64,000 nt of DNA, from NCBI GenBank assembly GCA_041908065.1, contig JAYRGC010000070.1:1-64000 (forward strand), in the 5' to 3' direction. Each line of letters opens with the position of its first letter. Position 1 is the first letter of the stretch. Positions 23,368 to 32,745 of the stretch are shown one piece after another. The translations under genes were made by a program, and so were the position numbers. The stretch comes from JAYRGC01 sp041908065 (GTDB taxonomy: Bacteria; Pseudomonadota; Alphaproteobacteria; UBA9219). Under the pieces are notes generated by a model. That model was not told where the DNA came from. It searched no databases and was given only the letters and a program-made list of their open reading frames with translations.

Positions 23368-26127
23368 TTGAGCAACGCCACTACTTCGGTCGAACGTCCT
23401 TCGGACATTATTCCCGTCACCATCGAAGACGAGATGCGGCAATCGTATCTCGACTACGCGATGAGCGTCATCGTCTCGCGCGCCCTGCCCGACGTGCGCG
23501 ACGGGCTGAAACCGGTGCATCGCCGCATCCTTTACGCCATGAAGGAAGGCGGTTACGACAGCTCCAAGCCCTACAAGAAATCCGCCCGCATCGTCGGCGA
23601 CGTGATGGGTAAATACCATCCCCACGGCGACTTCGCGATCTACGACGCCATGGTGCGCATGGCGCAGGACTTTTCCATGCGCCTGCCGCTTATCGACGGG
23701 CAGGGCAATTTCGGCTCGATGGACGGCGATCCGCCAGCCGCCATGCGTTACACCGAGGCGCGGCTGGCCAAAGCCGCCGAGACCGCGCTTGAGGACATCG
23801 ACAAGGAAACGGTGGACTTCCAGCCCAACTACGACGAATCCACCTCCGAACCCGTCGTGCTTCCGGCGCGATTTCCCAATTTGCTGGTCAACGGCGCGGG
23901 CGGCATAGCGGTCGGCATGGCCACCAACATCGCCCCCCATAATCTGGGCGAGGTCATAGACGCTTGCGTCGCCTATATCCGCAATCCCAAAATCTCCATC
24001 GACGAGATGATGGAGATAATCCCCGGCCCAGATTTTCCAACCGGCGGCATAATACTGGGGCGTTCCGCCTGCCGTTCGGCCTTCCACACCGGACGCGGCA
24101 GCGTGGTCATGCGGGCGCGCACGCATGTCGAGGAGATCCGCAAGGATCGCCAAGCCATAATCGTCACCGAGATTCCCTATCAACAGAACAAGGTGCGCCT
24201 GATCGAACGCATCGCCGAATGCGTGCGCGAAAAGATAATCGAAGGCATCGCCGAGCTGCGCGACGAATCCGACCGCGAGGGCGTGCGGGTGGTGATCGAG
24301 ATAAAGCGCGACGCCATGGCCGACGTGGTTTTGAACCAGCTTTACCGCCACACGCCGCTGCAAACCTCGTTCGGGGTCAACATGCTGGCGTTGAACGCCG
24401 GCAGGCCGGAGATGATGAATCTCAAGGACGTCATAGCCGCCTTCTCAACCTTCCGCGAAAAGGTCATCACTCGCCGCACCGAATACGAATTGCGCCAAGC
24501 CCGCGATCGCGCCCACGTCTTGTTGGGTCTGGCGGTGGCGGTGGCCAACATCGACGAGGTCATCGCCCTTATCCGCAAGGCCTCCGATCCTTCCGTGGCG
24601 CGGCAGGAATTGATGGCGCGGGATTGGCCGACCAAGGACATCGCCCCCTTAATCGCCTTGGTGGACGAGGCGGGATCGGGCGAGCAACCCGCCTCCTATC
24701 GCATGTCGGAGACGCAGGCCAAGGCGATACTGGATTTGCGCCTGCACCGCTTGACGGGGCTGGAGCGCGACAAAATAGGCGCGGATCTGCGCGTGGTGGT
24801 GGATCAGATATCCGACTATCTCGACATCCTCGCCAACCGCCAGCGCGTGCTCGACATCATGGTGGCCGAGATGATGGCGATACGCGAGCGTTTCGCCACT
24901 CCGCGCAAAACCACGATAGAGGAGCAGGAGTTCGAAACCGACATCGAGGATCTGATCCAGCGCGAGGATATGGTGGTGACGGTCAGCCATACCGGTTACG
25001 TCAAGCGCGTGCCGATTTCCGCCTATCGCCAGCAAAGGCGCGGCGGCAAGGGACGCGCCGGAATGTCGACCAAGGACGAGGATTTCGTCAGCGAGATTTT
25101 CGTGGCCTCCACCCATACTCCCGTCCTGTTCTTCACCTCCGTGGGCAAAGTCTACAAGCTGAAGGTATACAAGCTGCCCTTGGGCAATCCGCAGGCGCGT
25201 GGCAAGGCGTTGGTCAACCTGTTGCCGCTGGAACCCGGGGAGACCGTAACAACGCTGATGCATTTGCCGGAAGACGAGGCGGCGTGGGAAAACCTGAACG
25301 TGGTGTTCGCCACCTCCGCCGGAACCGTGCGCCGCAACCGCTTGTCGGATTTCAGCAACGTCCGCGCCAACGGCCTTATCGCCATGAAGCTGGAAGAGGG
25401 CGATAGGCTTATAGCGGTTAAAACCTGCTCGGAAACCGACGACGTGCTGCTGGCGACGCGGCTGGGCAAGGCCATACGCTTTCCCTTGGCCGACGTGCGC
25501 GTGTTCGCCGGACGCACCTCGGTCGGCGTGCGCGGGATACGGCTTTCCAAGGACGACGAGGTCATATCCATGTCCGTGCTGCGCCACTCCGATTTCACGC
25601 CGGAGGAACGCGTCGCTTACCTGCGCCAAGCCGCCGCGTTGCGCCGCGCCGCCTCGGGCGAAGGCGAAATCGCCGAAGGCGTCGCTGTCGCGCCGGACGG
25701 CGGCGAGGAGGAAGAGGCCGTGGGCAACGTGTCCGCGCTGTCCCCCGAACGCTTCGCCGAATTGGAAAAACAAGAGGATTTCCTGCTGACGGTGTCGGAG
25801 CGCGGATTCGGCAAAAGATCGTCGGCCTACGACTATCGCGTGGCCGGACGCGGCGGACAGGGCATCTGGAACATCGATATGTCCGAGCGCAACGGCGCGG
25901 TCGTCGCCACCTTCCCCGTCAAGGACGGACAGGGCGTTATGCTGGTGACGGACGGCGGCCAGATAATCCGCCTGCCGGTCAGCGACATCCGCATCGCCGG
26001 ACGGCGCACCCAAGGCGTGACGCTGTTCCGCGTGGCCGAAAGCGAGCGCGTGGTGTCGGTGGCGGCGTTGGACGAACAGGAAAGCGGAGAATCCTCGCCC
26101 GAAGATCCGCCGCAACCGCAAGAATAA
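23368..26127 (+). CDS. gyrA: DNA gyrase subunit A
   Basis: GyrA is the breakage-reunion subunit of gyrase. The 919-residue protein has SYLDYAMSVIVSRALPDVRD near the N terminus, the quinolone-resistance region HPHGDFAIYD, and catalytic Tyr128 in AMRYTEARL. The six-bladed C-terminal domain carries the GyrA box QQRRGGKG (555-562), which separates it from ParC. A Glu-rich insert near residue 770 is seen in alphaproteobacterial GyrA. The position equal to E. coli Ser83 is Phe89. The start is uncertain: the TTG at 23368 is chosen because family members start about 20 residues before this motif; a TTG at 23290 is also open. No ATG fits. Confidence 0.96.
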   Translation: MSNATTSVERPSDIIPVTIEDEMRQSYLDYAMSVIVSRALPDVRDGLKPVHRRILYAMKEGGYDSSKPYKKSARIVGDVMGKYHPHGDFAIYDAMVRMAQDFSMRLPLIDGQGNFGSMDGDPPAAMRYTEARLAKAAETALEDIDKETVDFQPNYDESTSEPVVLPARFPNLLVNGAGGIAVGMATNIAPHNLGEVIDACVAYIRNPKISIDEMMEIIPGPDFPTGGIILGRSACRSAFHTGRGSVVMRARTHVEEIRKDRQAIIVTEIPYQQNKVRLIERIAECVREKIIEGIAELRDESDREGVRVVIEIKRDAMADVVLNQLYRHTPLQTSFGVNMLALNAGRPEMMNLKDVIAAFSTFREKVITRRTEYELRQARDRAHVLLGLAVAVANIDEVIALIRKASDPSVARQELMARDWPTKDIAPLIALVDEAGSGEQPASYRMSETQAKAILDLRLHRLTGLERDKIGADLRVVVDQISDYLDILANRQRVLDIMVAEMMAIRERFATPRKTTIEEQEFETDIEDLIQREDMVVTVSHTGYVKRVPISAYRQQRRGGKGRAGMSTKDEDFVSEIFVASTHTPVLFFTSVGKVYKLKVYKLPLGNPQARGKALVNLLPLEPGETVTTLMHLPEDEAAWENLNVVFATSAGTVRRNRLSDFSNVRANGLIAMKLEEGDRLIAVKTCSETDDVLLATRLGKAIRFPLADVRVFAGRTSVGVRGIRLSKDDEVISMSVLRHSDFTPEERVAYLRQAAALRRAASGEGEIAEGVAVAPDGGEEEEAVGNVSALSPERFAELEKQEDFLLTVSERGFGKRSSAYDYRVAGRGGQGIWNIDMSERNGAVVATFPVKDGQGVMLVTDGGQIIRLPVSDIRIAGRRTQGVTLFRVAESERVVSVAALDEQESGESSPEDPPQPQE

Positions 26128-26180
26128 CGGATGTTTGGCTCTTATCAACAATGGGTGGGTTAAAGAATCGCTCTATCCGG

Positions 26181-26214
26181 CAAGCGCGGTGGAGTTCCTC
26201 CCCCTTCTTAGGGG
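26181..26214. repeat. CAAGCGCGGTG repeat with hairpin
   Basis: CAAGCGCGGTGGAGTTCCTC and the following CCCCTTCTTAGGGG are shared, with small changes, with 43495-43532. The CCCCT/AGGGG arms fold as a hairpin shortly after the gyrA stop. It may act as a terminator or be a further short dispersed repeat. Confidence 0.5.
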
Positions 26215-26249
26215 AAGGTTAAGTGGGGGGGGACGCATTCACCCAAGTA

Positions 26250-26490
26250 GGCTCTTTCTGAAAACGGGTGGGTAATTTCGTAGCCGCCTGCATCAGCAAG
26301 CAAGGCCGTCATTGCGAAGTTACGGCCAAAGGCCGTCATTGCGAGCCGCCCCTTGGCGGCGAAGCAATCCAGAGTCATATAGCAACGACACTGGATTGCT
26401 TCGCCGCCCGACAGCGTTAACGCTGTCCAAACCAAAGGGCGGCGGCTCGCAATGACGACTCTTTATTCCCACCTGTTTTGCGTAAGAGCC
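26250..26490. mobile_element. Family A MITE-like element
   Basis: The element starts GGCTCTTTCTGAAAACGGGT and ends CCCACCTGTTTTGCGTAAGAGCC-type sequence, an inverted repeat of about 26 bp. It encloses GCCGTCATTGCGAGCC, GCGAAGCAATCCAG, its complement, and CAGCGTTAACGCTG. The flanking octamers do not match, so the insertion is old or rearranged. It fills the gap between gyrA and murB. Confidence 0.8.
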
Positions 26491-26561
26491 AACTTTCTCC
26501 CTCAGGATTTAGCTTTATAATGCCGCTTAAACGCATGCGCTTAAAACTCAAAAGAGCCGGA

Positions 26562-27500
26562 ATGACAGCAACTAAAAAATTATCCGAAATCCTGCCCAAG
26601 GTTCGCGGCAAACTGGCCTTTGACGCGCCATTGGCTTCCCACACATGGTTCCGCGTCGGCGGTAACGCCGAAGCCCTATTCAGTCCCGCCGATACCGAGG
26701 ATCTGGCCGCTTTTCTCGCCGCTTGCCCGCCTTACGTTCCGGTGACCGTCATCGGGGTGGCCTCCAACCTTTTGGTGCGCGACGGCGGAATCTCCGGCGC
26801 GGTCGTGCGTCTGGGGCCGGAGTTCGCCCGCATCCGCGTCGAAAGCCGCGAAGGATTGATTAATGCGGGCGCGGCGGCGATGGATCTGAACGTCGCCCGC
26901 GCCGCCCAAGCCGCCGGACTGGCGGGATTGGAGTTCATGAGCGGCATCCCGGGCACTGTGGGCGGCGGATTGCGGATGAACGCCGGAGCCTATGGCGGAG
27001 AGTTCAAGGACGTGACCGAGGCGGCTATAGCAGTCGATCGCCAAGGAAAAACCCATACGCTGAAAAACTCCGATATGGGGTTTTCCTATCGCCGCAGCGC
27101 GATCCCCGACGATTGGATATTCGCCTCCGCAGTTTTTCGCGGCCAGACCGGAGACGGGGAAGCCATCCGCGCCAAGATGGCGGAGATTCAGCAGAAACGC
27201 TCGTCCAGCCAGCCGATACGCGAGAAGACCGGCGGATCGACCTTCGCCAACCCCGACAACGATCCCCAAGGGCGCAAGGCTTGGCAGCTTATCGACGCGG
27301 CGGGATGTCGGGGATTGCGGATGGGCGGAGCGCAAATGTCGGAACAGCACTGCAACTTTCTAATCAATCGCGGCGACGCCACCGCCGCCGACATAGAAAA
27401 TCTGGGCGAGGAAGTCCGCCGCCGCGTGCGGGAAAAAACCGGCGTCGAGTTGCGTTGGGAAATCCGCCGGATAGGAAACCCGCTCCCGCCCCGCGAATAG
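26562..27500 (+). CDS. murB: UDP-N-acetylenolpyruvoylglucosamine reductase
   Basis: MurB reduces UDP-GlcNAc-enolpyruvate to UDP-MurNAc with FAD and NADPH. The 312-residue protein has HTWFRVGGNAEAL, the FAD-binding VTVIGVASNLLVRDGGISG, GLEFMSGIPGTVGGGLRMNAGAYG, the catalytic GGSTFANP serine and a C-terminal glutamate in the GVELRWEIRRIG region. It is the type I form with YRRS. Start 26562 has AAAGAG upstream; longer frames enter the repeat. The gene is apart from the usual mur-ddl-fts cluster and converges on ispA. Confidence 0.94.
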   Translation: MTATKKLSEILPKVRGKLAFDAPLASHTWFRVGGNAEALFSPADTEDLAAFLAACPPYVPVTVIGVASNLLVRDGGISGAVVRLGPEFARIRVESREGLINAGAAAMDLNVARAAQAAGLAGLEFMSGIPGTVGGGLRMNAGAYGGEFKDVTEAAIAVDRQGKTHTLKNSDMGFSYRRSAIPDDWIFASAVFRGQTGDGEAIRAKMAEIQQKRSSSQPIREKTGGSTFANPDNDPQGRKAWQLIDAAGCRGLRMGGAQMSEQHCNFLINRGDATAADIENLGEEVRRRVREKTGVELRWEIRRIGNPLPPRE

Positions 27501-27571
27501 GCCGGTAGAAAATTCATCAGTTCACCTTACGCACGGGAGCACGTTGCGCCGCTATGGCGTAAGGGGAGTTA

Positions 27572-28471
27572 TCAAGACTTCCGGTCCACCACGAAGCGCG
27601 CGACGTCTTCCAAGTTTTTGGCGCGGCCATCAAACACGCTTAGATGCTGTATCGCCTGTTCAGACAGCAACCGCGCCTGATTTCGCGCCCGCTCCGGCCC
27701 TAAAATCGTGACGAAGGTGGCTTTTCCGGCCTTGGCGTCGCTTTGCACCGGTTTGCCGGTTTCCGCCTCGCTGCCTTCCACGTCCAGCAGATCGTCGACT
27801 ATCTGGAACGCCAGCCCCAGATCGTGGGCATAGGCGCGCAAGGCGTTGTGATGCTGTTGCGAGGCCTTTCCCAGTATGGCTCCGGCTTCGGCGGAAAAGG
27901 CGATTATTTCGCCGGTCTTCATGCGTTGCAGGCGGGTTATCGCGCCGATGTCCAGCGCGGTGTTCTCGGCTATCAGATCCAGCATCTGTCCGCCGACCAT
28001 TCCGTTGGCTCCTCCGGCGCGGGCCAAGGCCGACACCAGATTGCAACGCACTTTGGGATCTTCGTGAGTGCGGGGATCGGCCAGTATCTCGAACGCGATC
28101 GTCAGCAAGGCGTCGCCCGCCAATATCGCCGTGGCCTCGTCGAACTGCTTGTGCGCCGTAGGCCTGCCGCGCCGCAGATCCGAATTGTCCATGGCCGGAA
28201 GATCGTCGTGCACCAGAGAATAGCAATGCAGGCATTCCACGGCAGCGGCGGCGCGCAGGGCGCATTCGTCGCTTACGCCGAACAGCTTGGACGCGCTTAC
28301 CACCAGAAACGGACGCAGGCGTTTCCCGCCGCCGAGCGCGCTGTAGCGCATGGCGTCGAACAATTTTCGCTCGGCGAAGTCGGATTTCGGCAATATGCGT
28401 TCAAGGGCATCGTTAACCGCCGACGCTGTGTCGGCCATCGCGGCGGCTAGTGACGGGCTTATTGAGGGCAT
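27572..28471 (-). CDS. ispA: Polyprenyl (farnesyl) diphosphate synthase
   Basis: The 299-residue trans-prenyltransferase has the first Asp-rich motif DDLPAMD followed by LRRGRPTAHKQF, and the second, DDLLDVEG, with GGKRLRPFL binding isopentenyl diphosphate. The short IspA type usually makes the C15 farnesyl diphosphate used for quinones and undecaprenyl phosphate. The adjacent upstream xseB gene is the classic xseB-ispA arrangement; a dxs gene is not seen downstream. Confidence 0.93.
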   Translation of the reverse strand: MPSISPSLAAAMADTASAVNDALERILPKSDFAERKLFDAMRYSALGGGKRLRPFLVVSASKLFGVSDECALRAAAAVECLHCYSLVHDDLPAMDNSDLRRGRPTAHKQFDEATAILAGDALLTIAFEILADPRTHEDPKVRCNLVSALARAGGANGMVGGQMLDLIAENTALDIGAITRLQRMKTGEIIAFSAEAGAILGKASQQHHNALRAYAHDLGLAFQIVDDLLDVEGSEAETGKPVQSDAKAGKATFVTILGPERARNQARLLSEQAIQHLSVFDGRAKNLEDVARFVVDRKS

Positions 28472-28519
28472 GGTTCGATACCTGTCTGTTGTGCGCGAAT
28501 TGGCGCGGGAAAAAGTCGG

Positions 28520-28774
28520 TTAGAACGCGGCAGTCGTGGGTTCAGGCCTGTTGGGGGACGGCAGAGAGGCTATCTTTTCTATCCTCGCCCGCGCTTCCCG
28601 CAGCTTGGTTTCGCAGTGTTGCTTCAGCAGAGACCCGCGCTCGTACGCCTTGATGGCGTCGTCGAGCTTGGCCTTGCCGTCTTCTAGCTGCCTGACCAGC
28701 TTTTCAAGCTCGATCATGGCCTCCTCGAAGCCTAGGGCCGATATGTCTGGCGGAATTGGCGATGCGTTGTTCAT
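28520..28774 (-). CDS. xseB: Exodeoxyribonuclease VII small subunit
   Basis: The 84-residue protein has GFEEAMIELEKLVRQLEDGK and the following helix YERGSLLKQHCETKLREAR typical of XseB, which joins XseA in degrading single-stranded DNA to oligonucleotides. Coiled-coil helices make up most of it. The start lacks a strong ribosome site. It lies 48 bp before ispA. Confidence 0.92.
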   Translation of the reverse strand: MNNASPIPPDISALGFEEAMIELEKLVRQLEDGKAKLDDAIKAYERGSLLKQHCETKLREARARIEKIASLPSPNRPEPTTAAF

Positions 28775-28820
28775 GCGGCGGAGTTTAATCCGACCGCGAT
28801 GGAAAGAGCAAGATTTTGCT

Positions 28821-29258
28821 TTATCTTTCCGGCGGGGCGTATTTGGCTATTTCGACCCGCGCGCGAAGGTCTATTTCGTCCAGCAACGAAACCAGCCGCG
28901 GATCGGATATTTCGGCGCGGCGCGAGTTGACCACCTGCGACAACTTCATCAATTTTTCCTTGGACAGCGTGCCAGACAGGACGCCCATCCGTATCTCGTC
29001 CAGTTTGTCCAGCATATCCTCGGCCCGCAGCTTGCCTCGGGCAGCCCGCGCCAATGCGTCGTCCACCTCCTGCGCGCCCAGCACTCCCGAGACGGCTCCG
29101 GCCTGCCCCATGGCGTGGGCAGGAGCGGCGGAGTCGGCTTCGCTCGCGGCGTCCATGTGCTTGGCAAACCCCGTCGCGTCGACGTCGGAGCTTTTGGAAG
29201 CGCGGCGCACGGGCTGAGCGTGCCGTATGGGTCCGGTTCCCTCTATCTTGCCTATCAT
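28821..29258 (-). CDS. fliX: Flagellar assembly regulator FliX
   Basis: The 145-residue protein begins MIGKIEGTGPIRHAQPVRR, has a low-complexity middle, and ends with the conserved part EVDDALARAARGKLRAEDML and LDEIRMGVLSGTLS, as in FliX of alphaproteobacteria. In Caulobacter FliX links early flagellar assembly to the sigma-54 activator FlbD. That fits the sigma-54 flagellin promoter at 21263. It is embedded in a housekeeping gene run (udg upstream by 34 bp, xseB downstream by 46 bp). Confidence 0.85.
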   Translation of the reverse strand: MIGKIEGTGPIRHAQPVRRASKSSDVDATGFAKHMDAASEADSAAPAHAMGQAGAVSGVLGAQEVDDALARAARGKLRAEDMLDKLDEIRMGVLSGTLSKEKLMKLSQVVNSRRAEISDPRLVSLLDEIDLRARVEIAKYAPPER

Positions 29259-29292
29259 GACGATTAACTCCGGATATGGTGCGGGTTGGGTA

Positions 29293-30141
29293 TTATGTCC
29301 CTGTTTGCACGTCTTGTTCCAGACGTTTTTTCAAGGACAAAAGATCCTGCCAAACCTGCCGCTTGGCCGCCGGTTGGCGCAGCAGATAGGCCGGATGGTA
29401 TATCGGCAGGAAGGGCAGGACGCGCCCTTCCCATTTTTCGTGGCGCGGCGAATAATCCGTCCATTTGCCGCGCAGGCGGGTTATGCCTTCGCTTGCCCCC
29501 AGAAGGGTTTTTACCGCCACGCCGCCCATGCCTACCAGAATATCGGGTTTGACCAGCGAAATATGCCTTTCGACGAACGGCAGGCACGCGGCCAGCTCGG
29601 CGTCGGTAGGCGAGCGGTTGCCCGGCGGACGCCAGAAAATCACGTTGGCGATGTAGACGCCGGATCTGTCCAAACCGATGCCCGCCAGCATCTTGTCCAA
29701 AAGCTTGCCGCTCGGCCCCACGAACGGCAACCCTTGGCGGTCTTCGTCTTCGCCCGGGGCTTCGCCCACCAGCATTATCCGCGCCTTGGGGTTGCCGTCC
29801 GCGAAAACCAAATTCATCGCGGTGCGCTTGAGCGGACAACCGTCGAACGCCCGCACTTCCTCCCGAAGCTCGTCCAATGTTTCGGCGCGCACCTCGCGCG
29901 TCGCAGGCAAGGCCGCCTTTTCCGCTTTCGCCGCCCTCGCCGCTTCGGTTCGGGCGGGCAAGGCCGACACCGACGCGGAGGCGTGAGCCGAAGACGCCGA
30001 TAGCGGCGGCGCGGCGCGTCCCAGCCCCTTCCATGCGGAAAGGCTGGAGTTTTCGTCGACGGCTTCGTCCGCGCCGATCTCCGCCTGCCAAGCCAAAAGC
30101 CCCAACAAGCGGTCGCATTCGGCTTCAGATCCGAGCATCAT
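29293..30141 (-). CDS. Uracil-DNA glycosylase, family 4-like
   Basis: The 282-residue protein removes uracil from DNA by analogy with family 4 UDGs. The catalytic region is VGEAPGEDEDRQGLPFVGPS and the DNA-binding loop is IYHPAYLLRQP. Cysteines at DGCPLKR and elsewhere could ligate the family's iron-sulfur cluster, though the full ligand set is not certain by eye. An Ala-rich N-terminal extension of about 90 residues precedes the domain, common in alphaproteobacteria. Its ATG overlaps the gltX stop (ATGA). Confidence 0.9.
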   Translation of the reverse strand: MMLGSEAECDRLLGLLAWQAEIGADEAVDENSSLSAWKGLGRAAPPLSASSAHASASVSALPARTEAARAAKAEKAALPATREVRAETLDELREEVRAFDGCPLKRTAMNLVFADGNPKARIMLVGEAPGEDEDRQGLPFVGPSGKLLDKMLAGIGLDRSGVYIANVIFWRPPGNRSPTDAELAACLPFVERHISLVKPDILVGMGGVAVKTLLGASEGITRLRGKWTDYSPRHEKWEGRVLPFLPIYHPAYLLRQPAAKRQVWQDLLSLKKRLEQDVQTGT

Positions 30142-31487
30142 TCGCTATCCCGCAATCTTGCCAAAACTCTGTCCCGCCCGATAAGCGGCAGCAACGCCTT
30201 CATCTCAGGTCCGTGGTCGCATCCGGTAAGGGCTAGCCGCAATGGCATGAACAATTCCTTGCCCTTGCGTCCGGTCGCGGATTTTATCGCGTTCGTCCAA
30301 GCCCCCCACGTCGCCTCGTCCCAAGGTGCTGGCGGCAAAAGGCTTGCCGCAGTTTTCAGAAAATCCCTGTTTTCGGGAGAGCTCTTGGGCGGAATTCCGC
30401 TTACGACGTTCCACCATGCCTTGGCGTTGGCCAAGGTTTCCAGATTGGGACGAACCGCCACCCAGAAATCTTCGGTGGCGGAAGCGACGCCCGCGCCGCG
30501 CAAACGCTCGGCCACGGCTGCGAACGGCGTGGCGTGTAACACGCCCGCGTTGACGCGCCGCAGATCGGCCATATCGAACTTGGGCGTGGCGCGGGAGATG
30601 CGATCCAAGCCGAAATCGGCGGCCAGATCCTCGACGCGGGTCTTGGGGGTTATCGGATCCGAAGTGCCAAGCCGCGCCAACAGCGAATTGACGGCCATCG
30701 CCTCGATGCCCATGTCGTCGCGAATGCTGGAGATGCTTAACGTTCCCAGACGCTTGCTCATCTCCTCGCCGGTGGCGTTCACCAAAAGCGGGAAATGGGC
30801 GAAGGCAGGAGGCGGAGCGTCCGTCACCGCCTGCCATATCTGGAGCTGCACGGCGGTGTTGGTCACGTGATCTTCGCCGCGAATTACGTTCGTCACGCCC
30901 AGATCCGCGTCGTCGACCACCGAGCAGAAGGTGTAAAGAGGAACTCCGTCTTCCCGCATTATCACCGGATCGGACAGCGAGGCGGACGGAAAGCTCTTGC
31001 TTCCCTGTATTCCGTCGTTCCATTCGGTAACGCCGCCGTGATCCAGCTTGAATCTCCAGTGAGGCTTCCTCCCCTCGTCCTGAAATTTTCGCATGGCCTC
31101 GTCGGTCAGCCTAAGAGCGGCGCGATCGTAGACCGGAGGCAATCCGCGTCCCAACTGGGTTTTGCGCTTGAGATCCAGCTCGGCTTGGGTTTCGAAACAC
31201 TGGTACGCCAGCCCAGACGCGGCGAGTTTTCGCAACGCTTCGGAGTATCTGTCCAAACGGTCGGACTGACGGGCGAACTTGTCCCAATTCAATCCCAACC
31301 AGCGCAGATCGCGTTCGATAAAGGCGGCAAACTCGGCGGTCGAACGCTCGCGGTCAGTGTCGTCCATGCGAAGCATGAAACGCCCGCCGGTTTTTCGGGC
31401 AAACAGAAAGTTGAACAGGGCGGCGCGGATGTTGCCGATGTGCAAAAGTCCGGTAGGCGAGGGCGCGAAGCGCGTCAGCGTAGCCAC
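30138..31487 (-). CDS. gltX: Glutamyl-tRNA synthetase
   Basis: The class I synthetase charges tRNA-Glu. The 449-residue protein has FAPSPTGLLHIGN containing the HIGH motif, the Glu-binding RMDDTDRERS, DHVTNTAVQLQIW and the KMSKS-equivalent EEMSKRLGTL. The C-terminal anticodon-binding part is normal in length. Start GTG 31487 follows GGGGGAT and lies 4 bp after the secF stop; longer frames lack homology. It overlaps udg by 4 bp. Many alphaproteobacteria have two GltX paralogues, so a second copy may exist elsewhere. Confidence 0.95.
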   Translation of the reverse strand: MATLTRFAPSPTGLLHIGNIRAALFNFLFARKTGGRFMLRMDDTDRERSTAEFAAFIERDLRWLGLNWDKFARQSDRLDRYSEALRKLAASGLAYQCFETQAELDLKRKTQLGRGLPPVYDRAALRLTDEAMRKFQDEGRKPHWRFKLDHGGVTEWNDGIQGSKSFPSASLSDPVIMREDGVPLYTFCSVVDDADLGVTNVIRGEDHVTNTAVQLQIWQAVTDAPPPAFAHFPLLVNATGEEMSKRLGTLSISSIRDDMGIEAMAVNSLLARLGTSDPITPKTRVEDLAADFGLDRISRATPKFDMADLRRVNAGVLHATPFAAVAERLRGAGVASATEDFWVAVRPNLETLANAKAWWNVVSGIPPKSSPENRDFLKTAASLLPPAPWDEATWGAWTNAIKSATGRKGKELFMPLRLALTGCDHGPEMKALLPLIGRDRVLARLRDSE

Positions 31488-31491
31488 GGGA

Positions 31492-32436
31492 TCATCCCCC
31501 CACTTTGGCGGAAGAAGCCGCAGGCGCGTCCGAGGTTTTGCGTAACGGCGGCATGTACAAAAGCAAAGCCGCCGCAACGTATATCGACGAGTAGGTTCCG
31601 ATGGCGATGCCCCACACCAAGGCCAGCGAGAAGTTCAACAAAGTCGGGCCGCCGAAAAACACCAAAGGTATCAACGCCAAAAGAACCGTTCCGGCGGTCA
31701 TGGTGGTGCGGGAAAGGGTTTGGTTGACGGATTCGTTGATGACTGTTTTAAGATCCGTTGTCTTTTGGCGGCGCAAGTTCTCGCGCATCCGGTCGAACAC
31801 CACCACGGTGTCGTTGACCGAATAGCCTCCCAACGTCAACAGCGCGGCAATGGCGGTAAGGTTGAAGTCCAATTGCAGCACCGAATACAGCCCCACAGTC
31901 ACGAACACGTCGTGGATGGTGGCGACAAAGGCCGCCAACCCGAACTGCCATTCGAACCGGAGCCAGACGTAGGCCGCGATGGCCAATATCGCGAACACTG
32001 TGGCCATCATGCCGGACTTGAACAATTCGTCGCCGACCGTAGGCCCCACCACCTCGACGCGGCGATATTCGTATCCGCTTCCCAATTCGGCGCGAACCGC
32101 TTCGATGGCCTTGTTCTGGGCTTCCTCGCCGCCTTCCTGCCGCTGGACGCGGATCATCACGTCGCGCCCGCTGTCGCCCATTTCCTGCAGCGTAAGTTCG
32201 CCCAGATGCAGCCCCTCCAGTTCGGAGCGCAAATTCCCCATGTCGATGACAGCGGGGGCGCGCGCCTCGATCAGTATTCCGCCTTTGAAATCGATGCCCA
32301 TGTTCAGCCCCTGCGCCGCCAAAGACAGCAAGGTGACGACCATCAGCAATATGGTGACGCCGAAGGCGAACCAACGCTTTGCCACAAAATCTATTTTCGT
32401 GTTGGGCGGGAACAGGTTAATAGGGTGGAACATCAT
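31492..32436 (-). CDS. secF: Protein translocase subunit SecF
   Basis: SecF works with SecD and SecYEG to drive export using the proton gradient. The 314-residue protein has the first membrane helix, the periplasmic part starting GLNMGIDFKGGILIEARAP, and five further helices including LTLGGYSVNDTVVVFDRMREN. The ATG pair at 32436/32433 follows GAGG; either may be used. secD, normally adjacent, is not in this stretch: the upstream DNA is a repeat and a divergent protease gene. Confidence 0.94.
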   Translation of the reverse strand: MMFHPINLFPPNTKIDFVAKRWFAFGVTILLMVVTLLSLAAQGLNMGIDFKGGILIEARAPAVIDMGNLRSELEGLHLGELTLQEMGDSGRDVMIRVQRQEGGEEAQNKAIEAVRAELGSGYEYRRVEVVGPTVGDELFKSGMMATVFAILAIAAYVWLRFEWQFGLAAFVATIHDVFVTVGLYSVLQLDFNLTAIAALLTLGGYSVNDTVVVFDRMRENLRRQKTTDLKTVINESVNQTLSRTTMTAGTVLLALIPLVFFGGPTLLNFSLALVWGIAIGTYSSIYVAAALLLYMPPLRKTSDAPAASSAKVGG

Positions 32437-32528
32437 CCAAACCTCGCGCAAAAAAGACCGCTCGCCGACAAAGGCGTTCCGTGTACGCAACACTAGTATA
32501 TCCATAAAAGGAATGTGTCCAGAAATAA

Positions 32529-32631
32529 GGGGGGCGGCTCGCAATGACGGCCTTTGGCCGTAACAGGGTAGATGACGTTGCTTACTGCTGCTTTTGGCTG
32601 CAAAATTACCCACCCGTTCTGCGTAGGGGCC
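32529..32631. repeat. Family A repeat, truncated
   Basis: GGCGGCTCGCAATGACGGCC at the left and AAATTACCCACCCGTTCTGCG at the right match the right half of family A elements; the left half and left terminal repeat are missing. It lies in the 309-bp divergent gap between secF and ctpA, where promoters of both must also lie. Confidence 0.72.
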
Positions 32632-32745
32632 AATCTTATGTTCTTGGGTATCGGAAAAAAACTCTTTACAATGCCGCCGTCCGGTTCGGGCGCATTCGCG
32701 TTCGTCTTTATTTCAGATCGCAATTTCATCACTCGGGTGTCGACA

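Noticed and set aside
23335..26151. Several long frames overlapping gyrA on both strands
   Set aside because: All are shadows of the high-GC gyrA coding sequence; gyrA motifs run through the entire interval.
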